NCBI GenBank assembly: GCA_014381035.1
Contig: JACMIS010000057.1
Location: 1 to 7,350, forward strand
Origin: Armatimonadota bacterium
GTDB lineage: Bacteria > Armatimonadota > Armatimonadia > Armatimonadales > Armatimonadaceae
Length of the DNA stretch: 7,350 nt
Direction of reading: 5' to 3'
The position numbers and the translations under genes are program-made. The number at the start of each line of letters is the position of its first letter. Within the stretch, counting starts at the first letter, position 1. This document shows, piece after piece, positions 1-6,896 of the stretch. Under the pieces are notes generated by a model that saw nothing but the letters and a program-made list of their open reading frames with translations, had not been told where the DNA came from and made no database searches.

Positions 1-1781
1 AAGTTGGGGAAGCCCTCCCCGCCCCCTCGGAAGGGAGAGAGGGAGCCAAAGCCGAGCAAGTTGGATCGCCTCCTTCGCTTCCGCAGGGATCGCTTTTCGA
101 CGAACCGGATCACGCCCCGATTCCGTCTCTGGCTCCCCCTCTCCCTTCCGAGGGGGCGGGGGCAGGGGGCAGAGCGATCCTAAAAACTATCCTCGAAGAT
201 CCGAAGACCCATAAGGTCTGCCACGACCAGAAAACTGATGCGGGGATTTTGTTGTGTCACAAGATCGCGCTGCGCGGCGTGGTGTTCGACACCGAGATCG
301 GCGCGTATCTGCTCAATGCCGGACGCCGGGCGGCATTCCCGCTCGCCGACATTGCCAAGGACTACGCCGACCGGGAACTGCACCCGCTGGACAAAAAAGC
401 GCGGAAGGACATGGAGGCAACAGACATCGCCGCGCACGAAAAAAGCGAGTCGTTCGCCGCCGCCGATGCCCTGCTTGCCGTGATGAAGGTACAGGAGCCG
501 CGCCTTTCCGCCGAAGGAACGCTCCGCGTGATGGAGACGCTGGAACTGCCGGTGTCACCCATCCTCGCCGGGATGGAAACCACCGGTATGGTACTGGATT
601 CGGCAACGTTGAAACGGATCACCGGCGAGTTAGAAGCCAAAATCACCGATCTGGAAACCGAGATTTACACGATGGCGGGGGAAACGTTCTCCATCGGGTC
701 GACGAAGCAGTTGCAGGAAGTGCTGTTCGAGAAGATGAAAATTCCCGCGAACAAAAAAACCAAGACAGGCTACTCCACCGGCGTCGAGGCATTGGAAGAA
801 CTGGCGACCGACTACCCGATTGTGGCGAAGGTGCTGTCGCATCGCGGCTTGATGAAGCTGAAAAACACGTACGCCGATGCCATGCCAGCCCTGGTTCGTA
901 GCGATACGGGACGGCTTCACACGACGCTGAATCAGGCTCTGGTCGCTACGGGGCGTATCTCGTCGTCGAACCCGAACCTGCAGAATATCCCGGTGCGTAC
1001 CGAGATCGGACGCGAGATCCGGCGGGCGTTCATTGCCGCCGACGGCAACATTCTGGTTTCCGCCGACTACTCGCAGATCGAGCTACGCATCTTCGCGCAT
1101 GTGACGAAAGACCCGGCACTCGTCGCGGCGTTCAGCTCGGGCGAGGATATTCACAAGTACACCGCGAGCAAAATGTACGGCGTCGCCCCGGCGGATGTGA
1201 CTGGCGACATGCGCCGCGCGGCGAAGACGGTCAACTACGCTGTGATTTACGGCATCTCGGAGTTCGCGCTCGCCAAACGCCTTGCCATTTCGTTCAAGGA
1301 AGCGAAAGACTTGAAGGAGTCGTATTTCGCCCGCTTCCCCGGTGTGCGTTCCTATATTGACGACACGGTGGCGTTCGCGCGGGAGCACAGTTACGTACAA
1401 ACGCTGTTCGGGCGGCGGCGGTACATTCCCGACATCAACAGCCGCGTCTTCCAGTTCCGGCAAGCGTCGGAGCGGGCGGCGGCGAACATGCCGGTTCAGG
1501 GAACGTCGGCGGACATCATGAAACTCGCGATGGTCGCCGTGCGGGACATGCTGGTGAGGGAGGGTTTTAAAGCGCGGATGCTTCTGCAAGTCCACGACGA
1601 ACTGCTGTTCGAGACGACGCCAGATGAAGTGCCCCTGCTCGCCCCGCACATCCGCTCGGCGATGACAGGAGTATATACGCTTGACGCCCCGCTCGAAGTA
1701 GACGTTAAGACCGGCAAAACCTGGGCGGACGTTACCCCGGTCCCGGATGAACCCGTCGAACTGATTGGGGAGGATGTGTAG
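1..1781 (+). CDS. polA: DNA polymerase I, C-terminal part (5' end outside window)
   Basis: Family A DNA polymerase, which fills gaps and replaces RNA primers in replication and repair. The frame is open from base 3 to the TAG at 1779-1781 (592 codons), so the gene starts upstream and the TTG at 249 is not a real start. The 5' nuclease domain and Exo I motif lie outside. Exo II is seen as VCHDQKTD, with its Asp at 237-239, and Exo III as FAAAD, with its Asp at 465-467. The polymerase domain is complete: a TGRISSSNPNLQNIPVR segment (about 950-1000), motif A ADYSQIELR (catalytic Asp 1065-1067), the O-helix RRAAKTVNYAVIYG (1212-1253) and motif C VHDELLFE (Asp 1596-1598). All polymerase catalytic carboxylates are present, so the polymerase should be active. 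Oddities: an inverted repeat is translated in frame upstream of Exo II, Exo II and III carry substitutions (N to D, Y to F), and the O-helix has Tyr where E. coli has Phe762. Convergent with gatB, 77 bp apart. Confidence 0.97.
   Translation, partial: VGEALPAPSEGREGAKAEQVGSPPSLPQGSLFDEPDHAPIPSLAPPLPSEGAGAGGRAILKTILEDPKTHKVCHDQKTDAGILLCHKIALRGVVFDTEIGAYLLNAGRRAAFPLADIAKDYADRELHPLDKKARKDMEATDIAAHEKSESFAAADALLAVMKVQEPRLSAEGTLRVMETLELPVSPILAGMETTGMVLDSATLKRITGELEAKITDLETEIYTMAGETFSIGSTKQLQEVLFEKMKIPANKKTKTGYSTGVEALEELATDYPIVAKVLSHRGLMKLKNTYADAMPALVRSDTGRLHTTLNQALVATGRISSSNPNLQNIPVRTEIGREIRRAFIAADGNILVSADYSQIELRIFAHVTKDPALVAAFSSGEDIHKYTASKMYGVAPADVTGDMRRAAKTVNYAVIYGISEFALAKRLAISFKEAKDLKESYFARFPGVRSYIDDTVAFAREHSYVQTLFGRRRYIPDINSRVFQFRQASERAAANMPVQGTSADIMKLAMVAVRDMLVREGFKARMLLQVHDELLFETTPDEVPLLAPHIRSAMTGVYTLDAPLEVDVKTGKTWADVTPVPDEPVELIGEDV
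17..161. repeat. 32-bp inverted repeat around an 81-bp centre, inside polA
   Basis: The arm at 17-48 is the reverse complement of the arm at 130-161 over 32 bases with one mismatch. With a 2-nt bulge it extends four more bases (13-16 with 164-167). Each arm is built around CCCTTCCGAGGGGG or its complement, a G/C-rich purine/pyrimidine motif. The 81-bp centre (49-129) is more ordinary in composition and would code for a stretch containing QGSLFDEPDHAPIP. Everything stays in the polA frame with no stop. The arrangement looks like a small palindromic or MITE-like dispersed repeat, or two copies of one repeat in opposite orientation, fixed in a tolerant surface loop of the exonuclease domain. There is no transposase and no target-site duplication that I can identify. 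The repeat is seen directly; its mobile origin is inferred. Confidence 0.85.
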
Positions 1782-1794
1782 GAAACTCCCCGAA

Positions 1795-1830
1795 AAGGTC
1801 GTCGGCACGGGTTCATGTGCCGACGACCTT
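1795..1830. terminator. Shared terminator hairpin between polA and gatB
   Basis: A perfect 14-bp stem (AAGGTCGTCGGCAC at 1795-1808 pairing with 1817-1830) closes an 8-nt loop, 13 bases after the polA stop and 28 bases beyond the gatB stop. Read on the minus strand, the stem ends in a run of four T, which suits termination of gatB. On the plus strand no T-run follows, so for polA it may act as a 3' stability hairpin or a weaker terminator. Its place between two convergent genes supports a bidirectional role. Confidence 0.8.
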
Positions 1831-1858
1831 GGCAGGAACAACGGGATCTGGTATCAGG

Positions 1859-3307
1859 CTAAGCGTTCGCGATAGCCTCGGCGAGAAGCCGGTCGATGTC
1901 GTCCGGGCGGGCTTGTCCCTTGGTTTCTTTCATCACCTGCCCCTTCAGGAACCCGATGCTTTTATCGTTGCCGCCCTTGATTTTGGCGACGACATCGGGG
2001 TTCGCGGCTACCACTTTCGCCACGATCCCGGCGACGACATCCGTTCCCGCGACCTTCAAGCCGAGCCGCTCGATGATGGCGGACGGCGATTCTCCGGTGT
2101 TGAACATTTCCTCGATCACCTTCTTCGCGATGGTGCCGGTGATAGTACCATCCGCGATAACGCCGGTCAGTTCGGTCAGCGCGGTCGGGGTGATCTTTGT
2201 TTGGGCGACGGGAACATTCGCGGCGTTGGCGAGGCGGGTCACTTCCCCGAGTAGCCAGTTCGACACGGCTTTGGGTTCGCCGCCTGCACGTACCGCATCC
2301 TCGTAAAAATCGGCGGTCGCTTTGTCGTTCACCAGCACCAGCGCGTCGGCTTGCGGCAATCCGTACTCCGAAACGAAGCGGTTTTTCTTCGCCAGCGCGA
2401 GTTCCGGGATCGACGCACGCATCCGCTCGACATACTCCGGCGTAAACTCAATCGGGATCAGATCGGGTTCCGGGAAGTAACGGTACTCCTGTTCCGACTC
2501 CTTCACCCGTTGCAAGACCGTCACGCCCTTTTCGGCGTCCCAGCCGTACGTCGCCTGAATTACGGTTTTCCCGGCCTCAATCTCGGCGATCTGCCGGGTC
2601 ATTTCGTACTCGATACCGTTTTGCACATTGCGGAACGAATTCAGGTTTTTAAGCTCGGTCTTCACGCCGAATTTATCTGAGCCGACCGGGCGTACCGACG
2701 GGTTCGGTTCGACGCGTAGCGAACCTTGCTCCATCCGCCCATCGGACGCGCCGAGATAGAGCAAGATGTTGCGCAGGGTTTCGGCGTATAGGCGTGCTTC
2801 CTCAGCGGATTCGACATCGGGCGGGAAGTCGGTAACGATCTCCATGAGCGGGACCCCGGCACGGTTGTAGTCCATCACGGAATAGCCCAAACCGTCGCTG
2901 TGGATGCTCTTACCGGTATCTTCCTCCAGATGAACACGGGTGATTCGGATGCGCTTCGTCGTACCGTCCGCTTTCTCAATGTCGAGGTAGCCGTTCGTGC
3001 CGATAGGCGTGTTGCCGTACTGCGATACCTGATACCCTTTCGGCAGGTCGGGGTAGAAATAGTTCTTGCGGTGGAAGATCGTCCGCATCGAAATCTCGCA
3101 GTTCAACGCCAATGCGGTGCGCACGACGTGCTCGACAGCGGCGGCATTGAACACGGGGAGCGTCCCCGGCAGACCGAGACACACGGGGCAGGTGCGGGTG
3201 TTCGGCTCGCCCCCGAACGCGTTCTCGCACCCGCAAAACATCTTGGACTGTGTCAGCAGTTCGGCATGGCATTCCATCCCGACGCTGACCTGATACTCTG
3301 TCATCAT
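1859..3307 (-). CDS. gatB: Asp-tRNA(Asn)/Glu-tRNA(Gln) amidotransferase subunit B
   Basis: GatB is the kinase/tRNA-binding subunit of GatCAB. It activates the side chain of misacylated Glu-tRNA(Gln) or Asp-tRNA(Asn) so that ammonia from GatA can make Gln- or Asn-tRNA. The product is 482 residues, a normal full length. Visible signatures are GMECHAELL (Glu12 and His14, the N-terminal metal/active-site motif), zinc-type cysteines at 25, 27, 40 and 43 (FCGC and CPVC), FHRKNYFYPDLPKGYQVSQY (78-97), HLEEDTGK (126-133), RAGVPLMEIVTD (149-160), GRMEQGSLRVEPN (190-202) and KTELKNLNSFR (216-226). The C-terminal helical YqeY-like tail runs from about 320 to 482. The start is set at the ATG at 3305-3307, with a second ATG directly after. 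The frame is open further upstream, but that part lacks family similarity and runs across the divergent gene. gatA and gatC are not adjacent. No Shine-Dalgarno precedes the start; see the promoter entry. Confidence 0.96.
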   Translation of the reverse strand: MMTEYQVSVGMECHAELLTQSKMFCGCENAFGGEPNTRTCPVCLGLPGTLPVFNAAAVEHVVRTALALNCEISMRTIFHRKNYFYPDLPKGYQVSQYGNTPIGTNGYLDIEKADGTTKRIRITRVHLEEDTGKSIHSDGLGYSVMDYNRAGVPLMEIVTDFPPDVESAEEARLYAETLRNILLYLGASDGRMEQGSLRVEPNPSVRPVGSDKFGVKTELKNLNSFRNVQNGIEYEMTRQIAEIEAGKTVIQATYGWDAEKGVTVLQRVKESEQEYRYFPEPDLIPIEFTPEYVERMRASIPELALAKKNRFVSEYGLPQADALVLVNDKATADFYEDAVRAGGEPKAVSNWLLGEVTRLANAANVPVAQTKITPTALTELTGVIADGTITGTIAKKVIEEMFNTGESPSAIIERLGLKVAGTDVVAGIVAKVVAANPDVVAKIKGGNDKSIGFLKGQVMKETKGQARPDDIDRLLAEAIANA

Positions 3308-3343
3308 GCGACCATTATACAGGACAGCCGCCCTCGCGGTAAA
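3308..3343 (-). promoter_or_regulatory. gatB promoter, probably leaderless
   Basis: On the minus strand there is a perfect -10 box TATAAT (3319 to 3314), with TTTACC (3343 to 3338), a 4-of-6 match to TTGACA, 18 bases further upstream. Six bases (GGTCGC) separate the -10 box from the first ATG of gatB. The expected transcript start therefore falls on or next to the A of that ATG at 3307. No Shine-Dalgarno-like sequence lies in the short upstream stretch, which agrees with a leaderless mRNA. The spacing is seen in the sequence; leaderless initiation is inferred. Confidence 0.65.
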
Positions 3344-3346
3344 CGG

Positions 3347-3378
3347 TATAATCGGGGTACAATCCGACGCGTTAGGAG
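3347..3378 (+). promoter_or_regulatory. Promoter -10 box and ribosome binding site of the DUF4058 gene
   Basis: A perfect TATAAT lies at 3347-3352, with a second weaker -10-like TACAAT at 3358-3363. The Shine-Dalgarno sequence AGGAG is at 3374-3378, ten bases before the ATG at 3389. No good -35 box is present at normal spacing; the nearest, AGGACA at 3321-3326, is 20 bases away. The gatB -35 box lies inside the spacer of this promoter, so the two divergent promoters overlap. Confidence 0.5.
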
Positions 3379-3388
3379 ATGATGTGCA

Positions 3389-4189
3389 ATGCCCAGTCCG
3401 TTTCCAGGAATGGACCCGTATCTGGAAAATCCTCGCTGGTGGCGCGGCATACACGCTTCTCTTGTCACCGAAATCATGGGTTGTCTGAACGCGCAGTTAC
3501 CCATTCAGTTCGTCGCCTGCGTTGAGGAGCGAGTTTTCCGGTCTTTGGAGGATAATACCCACCCGGACATCGCCTTGATTGAGCGTCCACGCCGCTCACT
3601 ACAACCGTTCCTTCCCGCTCAGACCGGCGCACACGTCGCGGACGGACCGCTTTGTGTTTCGTACACTGATGAGGAAGTATATGAATCTTACTTGGAGATC
3701 AGGACCACCGACAAGCAAGAAACGCTTGTCGCCGTGATTGAAGTTTTGAGTCCGAGGAACAAGAACCGCGAGTCGAACGGGCGGGACGTTTATCTCAAAA
3801 AGCGAGATACGGTGCTGAATAGTGGTACTCACCTGATTGAGATCGACCTTTTGCGAGACGGGGCATACACGACTGCCGCGCCGCATGATCTCGTCATCGC
3901 CAGGGCGGGCGATTTGTGGCATTACTCCGTGTGCCTGCATCGTGCAGGCAGTGGCAATAAGTTTGACGTTTGGGCGGCATCGGTCCGGGAGCGTTTGCCA
4001 CGCATTTTGGTCCCGCTTACGGCGGGGTTTCCCGATGTGGTTCTGGATATGCAAGCGGCGATCACGAAAGTCTATGCGCGAGGTGGCTTTGACCGTAGCA
4101 TCGACTATCGGCGCGACCCCGTTCCGGCGTTGCCCCCTGCCGATTCCCTATGGGCGGATGAACTCCTCAAAAGCAAGGGGCTACGCTAA
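3389..4189 (+). CDS. DUF4058 family protein, function unknown
   Basis: This 266-residue protein has the hallmark DUF4058 start, MPSPFPGMDPYLENPRWW, followed by HASLVTEI and a conserved core: HPDIALIE (58-65), LVAVIEVLSPRNK (113-125), YLKKRD (135-140) and THLIEIDLLRDG (147-158). The length fits a complete member. No signal peptide or membrane segment is seen, so it is probably cytoplasmic. The biochemical role of the family is not known to me. The order PD, then a hydrophobic strand ending IEVLSP, then a lysine-rich helix, resembles Uma2-type proteins of the PD-(D/E)xK nuclease fold; that is my inference from pattern alone. The start is supported by AGGAG ten bases upstream. It is divergent from gatB and lies 84 bp upstream of the GNAT gene on the same strand, so co-transcription is possible. 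Confidence is high for the family and low for any activity. Confidence 0.88.
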   Translation: MPSPFPGMDPYLENPRWWRGIHASLVTEIMGCLNAQLPIQFVACVEERVFRSLEDNTHPDIALIERPRRSLQPFLPAQTGAHVADGPLCVSYTDEEVYESYLEIRTTDKQETLVAVIEVLSPRNKNRESNGRDVYLKKRDTVLNSGTHLIEIDLLRDGAYTTAAPHDLVIARAGDLWHYSVCLHRAGSGNKFDVWAASVRERLPRILVPLTAGFPDVVLDMQAAITKVYARGGFDRSIDYRRDPVPALPPADSLWADELLKSKGLR

Positions 4190-4193
4190 GACG

Positions 4194-4209
4194 CGCGATT
4201 AAAATCGCG
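4194..4209 (+). terminator. Small hairpin after the DUF4058 gene
   Basis: A 6-bp stem CGCGAT/ATCGCG with the loop TAAA is followed by only three T, beginning five bases after the DUF4058 stop codon. It is a weak candidate terminator at best. A second 6-bp hairpin (GCGAAA 4246-4251 with TTTCGC 4256-4261) lies just before the Shine-Dalgarno sequence of the GNAT gene and could modestly affect its translation. I see no convincing promoter between them. Confidence 0.3.
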
Positions 4210-4273
4210 TTTAGCAAAGCAAGGGTGTGGAGCGATACCATCGTAGCGAAAGATTTTTCGCGGAAGGAAATTT

Positions 4274-6208
4274 ATGATGTCTGCTCCTACCTCTATCGCG
4301 ATACGCCCGTTCGTGCCGGGCGACTATGAACGTATCACCGAAATTTATAACCTGAACTTTCCGCAACACGCCGAGACCGCCGAGGAAAGGCGCGACCAGG
4401 ACGAGAAACGAAACCAAAAATTTATACACGCCCGCTACGTCGTCGAAAATGAATCAGGTGTCGTCGTTGCCTACGGGGAATACAGCCAGGGTCCCTGGCA
4501 GTTTCACCCGCAAAAATTCGATGTCAGTATTGAAGTACACCCCGATTTTCAGCACCAGGGGGTCGGCACCCGATTATACAGCCTCCTGTTGACCGAATTA
4601 GAACCCTACGACCCGATTTTCCTCAAGGCGTACGGACAGGAAGGCAAGATACCCGCCCTCGGATTCCTCGCCAAAAACGGCTACGAGGAAGTGATGCGCG
4701 AATGGGAATCGTGTCTGGACCCCACCGGTTTCGACTTCACCCCCTACTCCGGCATTGTCGAAAACGTCGCGGCGAAAGGGATCGTTATTCAGACCCTGCG
4801 CGAGCTGGAATCCGATCCGTGCCGGGACCGGAAGTTGTACAATTTAGAAGCGCAAATCTCGCTGGACATGCCGAGTAGCGAAGCCTCCACCGTTCCGACG
4901 TTCCACGACTGGAAGAAGAACACGTTCGAGAACCCCGGCTTGCTCCCCGACGGCTACTTCGTCGCCGTTGACACCACGGAGGGCGATAAATACGTCGGTA
5001 TTTCCCAACTCTGGGCGAGCCTTGCCGACGAAAAGCTCTGGACCGGCGCGACCGGCGTATTGGCGGAATACCGCCGTCGCGGGATCGCGCTGGCGTTGAA
5101 AATTCGCGCGGTGCGGTACGCGAAAGACACGAATGCACCCGTGGTTCGTACCTGGAACGCGCAGTCGAACCGCGCCATGCTTTCGATCAACGAAAAACTG
5201 GGCTTCGTCAAAGAACCGGCGTGGATCGAGTATCGCCGTGTCGTGCGCGACGAACCGTTCGCGATCCGACAGGCGACCCCACGTGATTACGAAGCGGTTG
5301 CAGAAGTAATGAGCACTGTCTGGCATGAATTCCCGGTCACCGCGGGCGAACTGCGACACGGCGACGAACAGCGCAACGAGAAACTGCGGCATGATCGGTT
5401 CCTGCTGGAAGTGGACGGCAAAGCGGTCGCGGTCGGGGAATATGGGCAACACATGTCGTTCTACGACCCGCACAAGTTTCATTTGCAGGTCGCCGTGTTG
5501 CCTGAATACCAGGGACGCGGCTTCGGCAAAGGAATGTACGAACACCTTCTTGCCGCCCTTCGTCCGTTCACCCCGACCGCGTTCCATACGGACACGTTAG
5601 CGGACCGGGAGCGAGCGATGCGCTTCCTTGCCGACCGTGGCTTCGAGATTGCGCAGCGCGAACAAACCAGCAAATGCAATCCGGCGAACTTTGACCCGGC
5701 GCAGTACGTCGCCGAATTAGAGAAAGTTGCCGCGCAAGGAATCGCCATACGAACGTTCACCGAACTCAAGGGAAGCGATCCCGACGTTTACACCCGGTTC
5801 GAAGCGTTGCAATGGCAGATGATGAACGATATTCCGCACACCGAGGAGCCAACCCGCGTTCCGATGGACGAGTTCATGAAGCGTTTCGACAGCCCCCGCT
5901 TCCTACCGGATGCGAACATACTTGCCGTGGACGAAGCAACCGGGGAATATGTTGGGGTCACCATGCTCTGGGGCAGCGCGGCGAATAACGACCTGCACAC
6001 CGGCATGACCGGTGTTCTGGAGTCGCACCGCAAGCGCGGCATCGCCACGGCACTGAAGATCCACGCCCTGACCTACGCCAAAAAGCACGGCGCGGACGCG
6101 GTCTGGACCTCAAACGAAGTCGATAACGTCGGCATGCTCGGGATCAACTTCCGTTTCGGGTTCGAGAAGCAACCAGAAGAGTTGCAGTACACCAAACAGG
6201 TCGCTTAG
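4274..6208 (+). CDS. Tetra-domain GNAT family N-acetyltransferase-like protein
   Basis: This 644-residue protein holds four tandem GNAT folds, the acetyl-CoA-dependent acyltransferase family. Each has a Q/R-x-x-G-x-G/A acetyl-CoA loop: HQGVGT (94-99), YRRRGIAL (266-273), YQGRGFGK (412-419) and HRKRGIAT (585-592). Residues about 8-320 and 329-640 are two copies of one two-domain unit. IAIRPFVPGDYE (8-19) matches FAIRQATPRDYE (329-340); VAAKGIVIQTLREL (165-178) matches VAAQGIAIRTFTEL (485-498); TGATGVLAEYRRRGIALALKI matches TGMTGVLESHRKRGIATALKI. The length is about four times a single GNAT domain. The substrate is unknown. Two-domain GNAT proteins such as mycothiol synthase MshD are known, but nothing here identifies that activity. 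A Shine-Dalgarno GGAAGGA (4262-4268) lies 5 bases before the first ATG and 8 before the second ATG at 4277, which may be the better start. No signal peptide or membrane segment is seen. Convergent with the next gene, with 13 bp between stops. Confidence 0.92.
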   Translation: MMSAPTSIAIRPFVPGDYERITEIYNLNFPQHAETAEERRDQDEKRNQKFIHARYVVENESGVVVAYGEYSQGPWQFHPQKFDVSIEVHPDFQHQGVGTRLYSLLLTELEPYDPIFLKAYGQEGKIPALGFLAKNGYEEVMREWESCLDPTGFDFTPYSGIVENVAAKGIVIQTLRELESDPCRDRKLYNLEAQISLDMPSSEASTVPTFHDWKKNTFENPGLLPDGYFVAVDTTEGDKYVGISQLWASLADEKLWTGATGVLAEYRRRGIALALKIRAVRYAKDTNAPVVRTWNAQSNRAMLSINEKLGFVKEPAWIEYRRVVRDEPFAIRQATPRDYEAVAEVMSTVWHEFPVTAGELRHGDEQRNEKLRHDRFLLEVDGKAVAVGEYGQHMSFYDPHKFHLQVAVLPEYQGRGFGKGMYEHLLAALRPFTPTAFHTDTLADRERAMRFLADRGFEIAQREQTSKCNPANFDPAQYVAELEKVAAQGIAIRTFTELKGSDPDVYTRFEALQWQMMNDIPHTEEPTRVPMDEFMKRFDSPRFLPDANILAVDEATGEYVGVTMLWGSAANNDLHTGMTGVLESHRKRGIATALKIHALTYAKKHGADAVWTSNEVDNVGMLGINFRFGFEKQPEELQYTKQVA

Positions 6209-6221
6209 CGTACCCAGACAA

Positions 6222-6779
6222 TTAGCCAGGAGGAAGCGTACGTATTTCGTCCGCTCCTTCTCCACCCGTGACATTTCCGATGGGTCGCTCGATGAATCCT
6301 ACCGCACGAGGAAATTCGACCAGCTCGATTTCGGGTATGTGTCGGTTCAGGTACGCCGTCGAAACCCACCTGCCGTCGAAACCTGCCCCACATTCGTGCG
6401 AAACACTCGCCATCCACAGTGCGCCGTCGCTAGTATAAAACGTAAGGTCTTCGGGTAAGTCCGGGGCAAGCCATGCATAAAGCCGACCAACACGCGTCAG
6501 TATGTCCGCAGATTCGGCGCAAAGTTCATAGTGACGTAGTTTGGCGAAGTGACCGAACAAAAGGGTGCCATCCCAGGTATCCGTGGTTTCCTCGCGCAGA
6601 AACCAGCGGGAAAGCTCGACGACAATGCCGTCGGCGTTCTCGTTGAAAGTCAACTGCTCCCACCAAACCAGATAGAACCGGTCGCAGTTTCTTGCCGCCA
6701 GCGCAATCAGTCGCCGATATATGTCGCCCTGTGGCTCTTCTATGATTTCGAGACAAAACTGGTCCACTCTAGTAACCAA
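6222..6779 (-). CDS. Conserved-looking hypothetical protein
   Basis: I do not recognise a named family. The product has up to 185 residues, is acidic and soluble, and has no signal peptide or membrane segment. It is rich in Trp (39, 40, 59, 69, 103, 122, 138), with a central stretch LYAWLAPDLPEDLTFYTSDG (100-119) followed by LWMASVSHE (121-129). The pattern WWEQLTF, then a Trp-containing hydrophobic segment, then LPEDL..DG..W..S..HE is reminiscent of widespread uncharacterised stand-alone bacterial proteins; this is from memory and untested. The start is uncertain: the frame opens at a TTG (6777-6779) directly after a stop, and a GTG lies four codons in (6765-6767). Neither has a good Shine-Dalgarno sequence. 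No promoter is convincing. The gene ends 13 bp from the convergent GNAT gene with no strong terminator between them. Confidence 0.75.
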   Translation of the reverse strand: MVTRVDQFCLEIIEEPQGDIYRRLIALAARNCDRFYLVWWEQLTFNENADGIVVELSRWFLREETTDTWDGTLLFGHFAKLRHYELCAESADILTRVGRLYAWLAPDLPEDLTFYTSDGALWMASVSHECGAGFDGRWVSTAYLNRHIPEIELVEFPRAVGFIERPIGNVTGGEGADEIRTLPPG

Positions 6780-6896
6780 TCAAATTTCTTCGCCCCCGCC
6801 GAATAAGCACTGCACAGTCTAGATTGCGATCTTTTGGTCCAGGTAGCAACTGTAGACAGCGCGACGGGTTCGCGCAAAACAGAAAGATGAGTTCTC

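Noticed and set aside
17..161. An insertion sequence or an IS remnant disrupting polA
   Set aside because: There is no transposase coding and polA stays in frame, so the repeat is described as a non-autonomous palindromic element and polA is not called a pseudogene.
249..1781. polA starting at the TTG at 249
   Set aside because: The frame is open to the left edge, and the residues upstream (ILKTILEDPKTHKVCHDQKTD) match the Pol I exonuclease domain, so the start is outside the window.
1083..1841. A 252-codon minus-strand open frame across polA
   Set aside because: It lies wholly antisense to the well-conserved polymerase domain, shows no recognisable protein motifs and is typical of GC-rich codon use.
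2351..3382. Plus-strand open frames (2351-2680, 2900-3382) inside gatB
   Set aside because: Antisense shadows of gatB with Arg-rich, low-information translations.
3308..3454. A 49-residue N-terminal extension of gatB
   Set aside because: The extension has no GatB similarity, covers the divergent promoter region and the start of the DUF4058 gene, and the family N-terminus begins at the ATG pair at 3302-3307.
4844..5587. A 247-codon minus-strand open frame inside the GNAT gene
   Set aside because: The sense strand encodes clear GNAT domains with a Shine-Dalgarno sequence; the antisense translation shows no family features.
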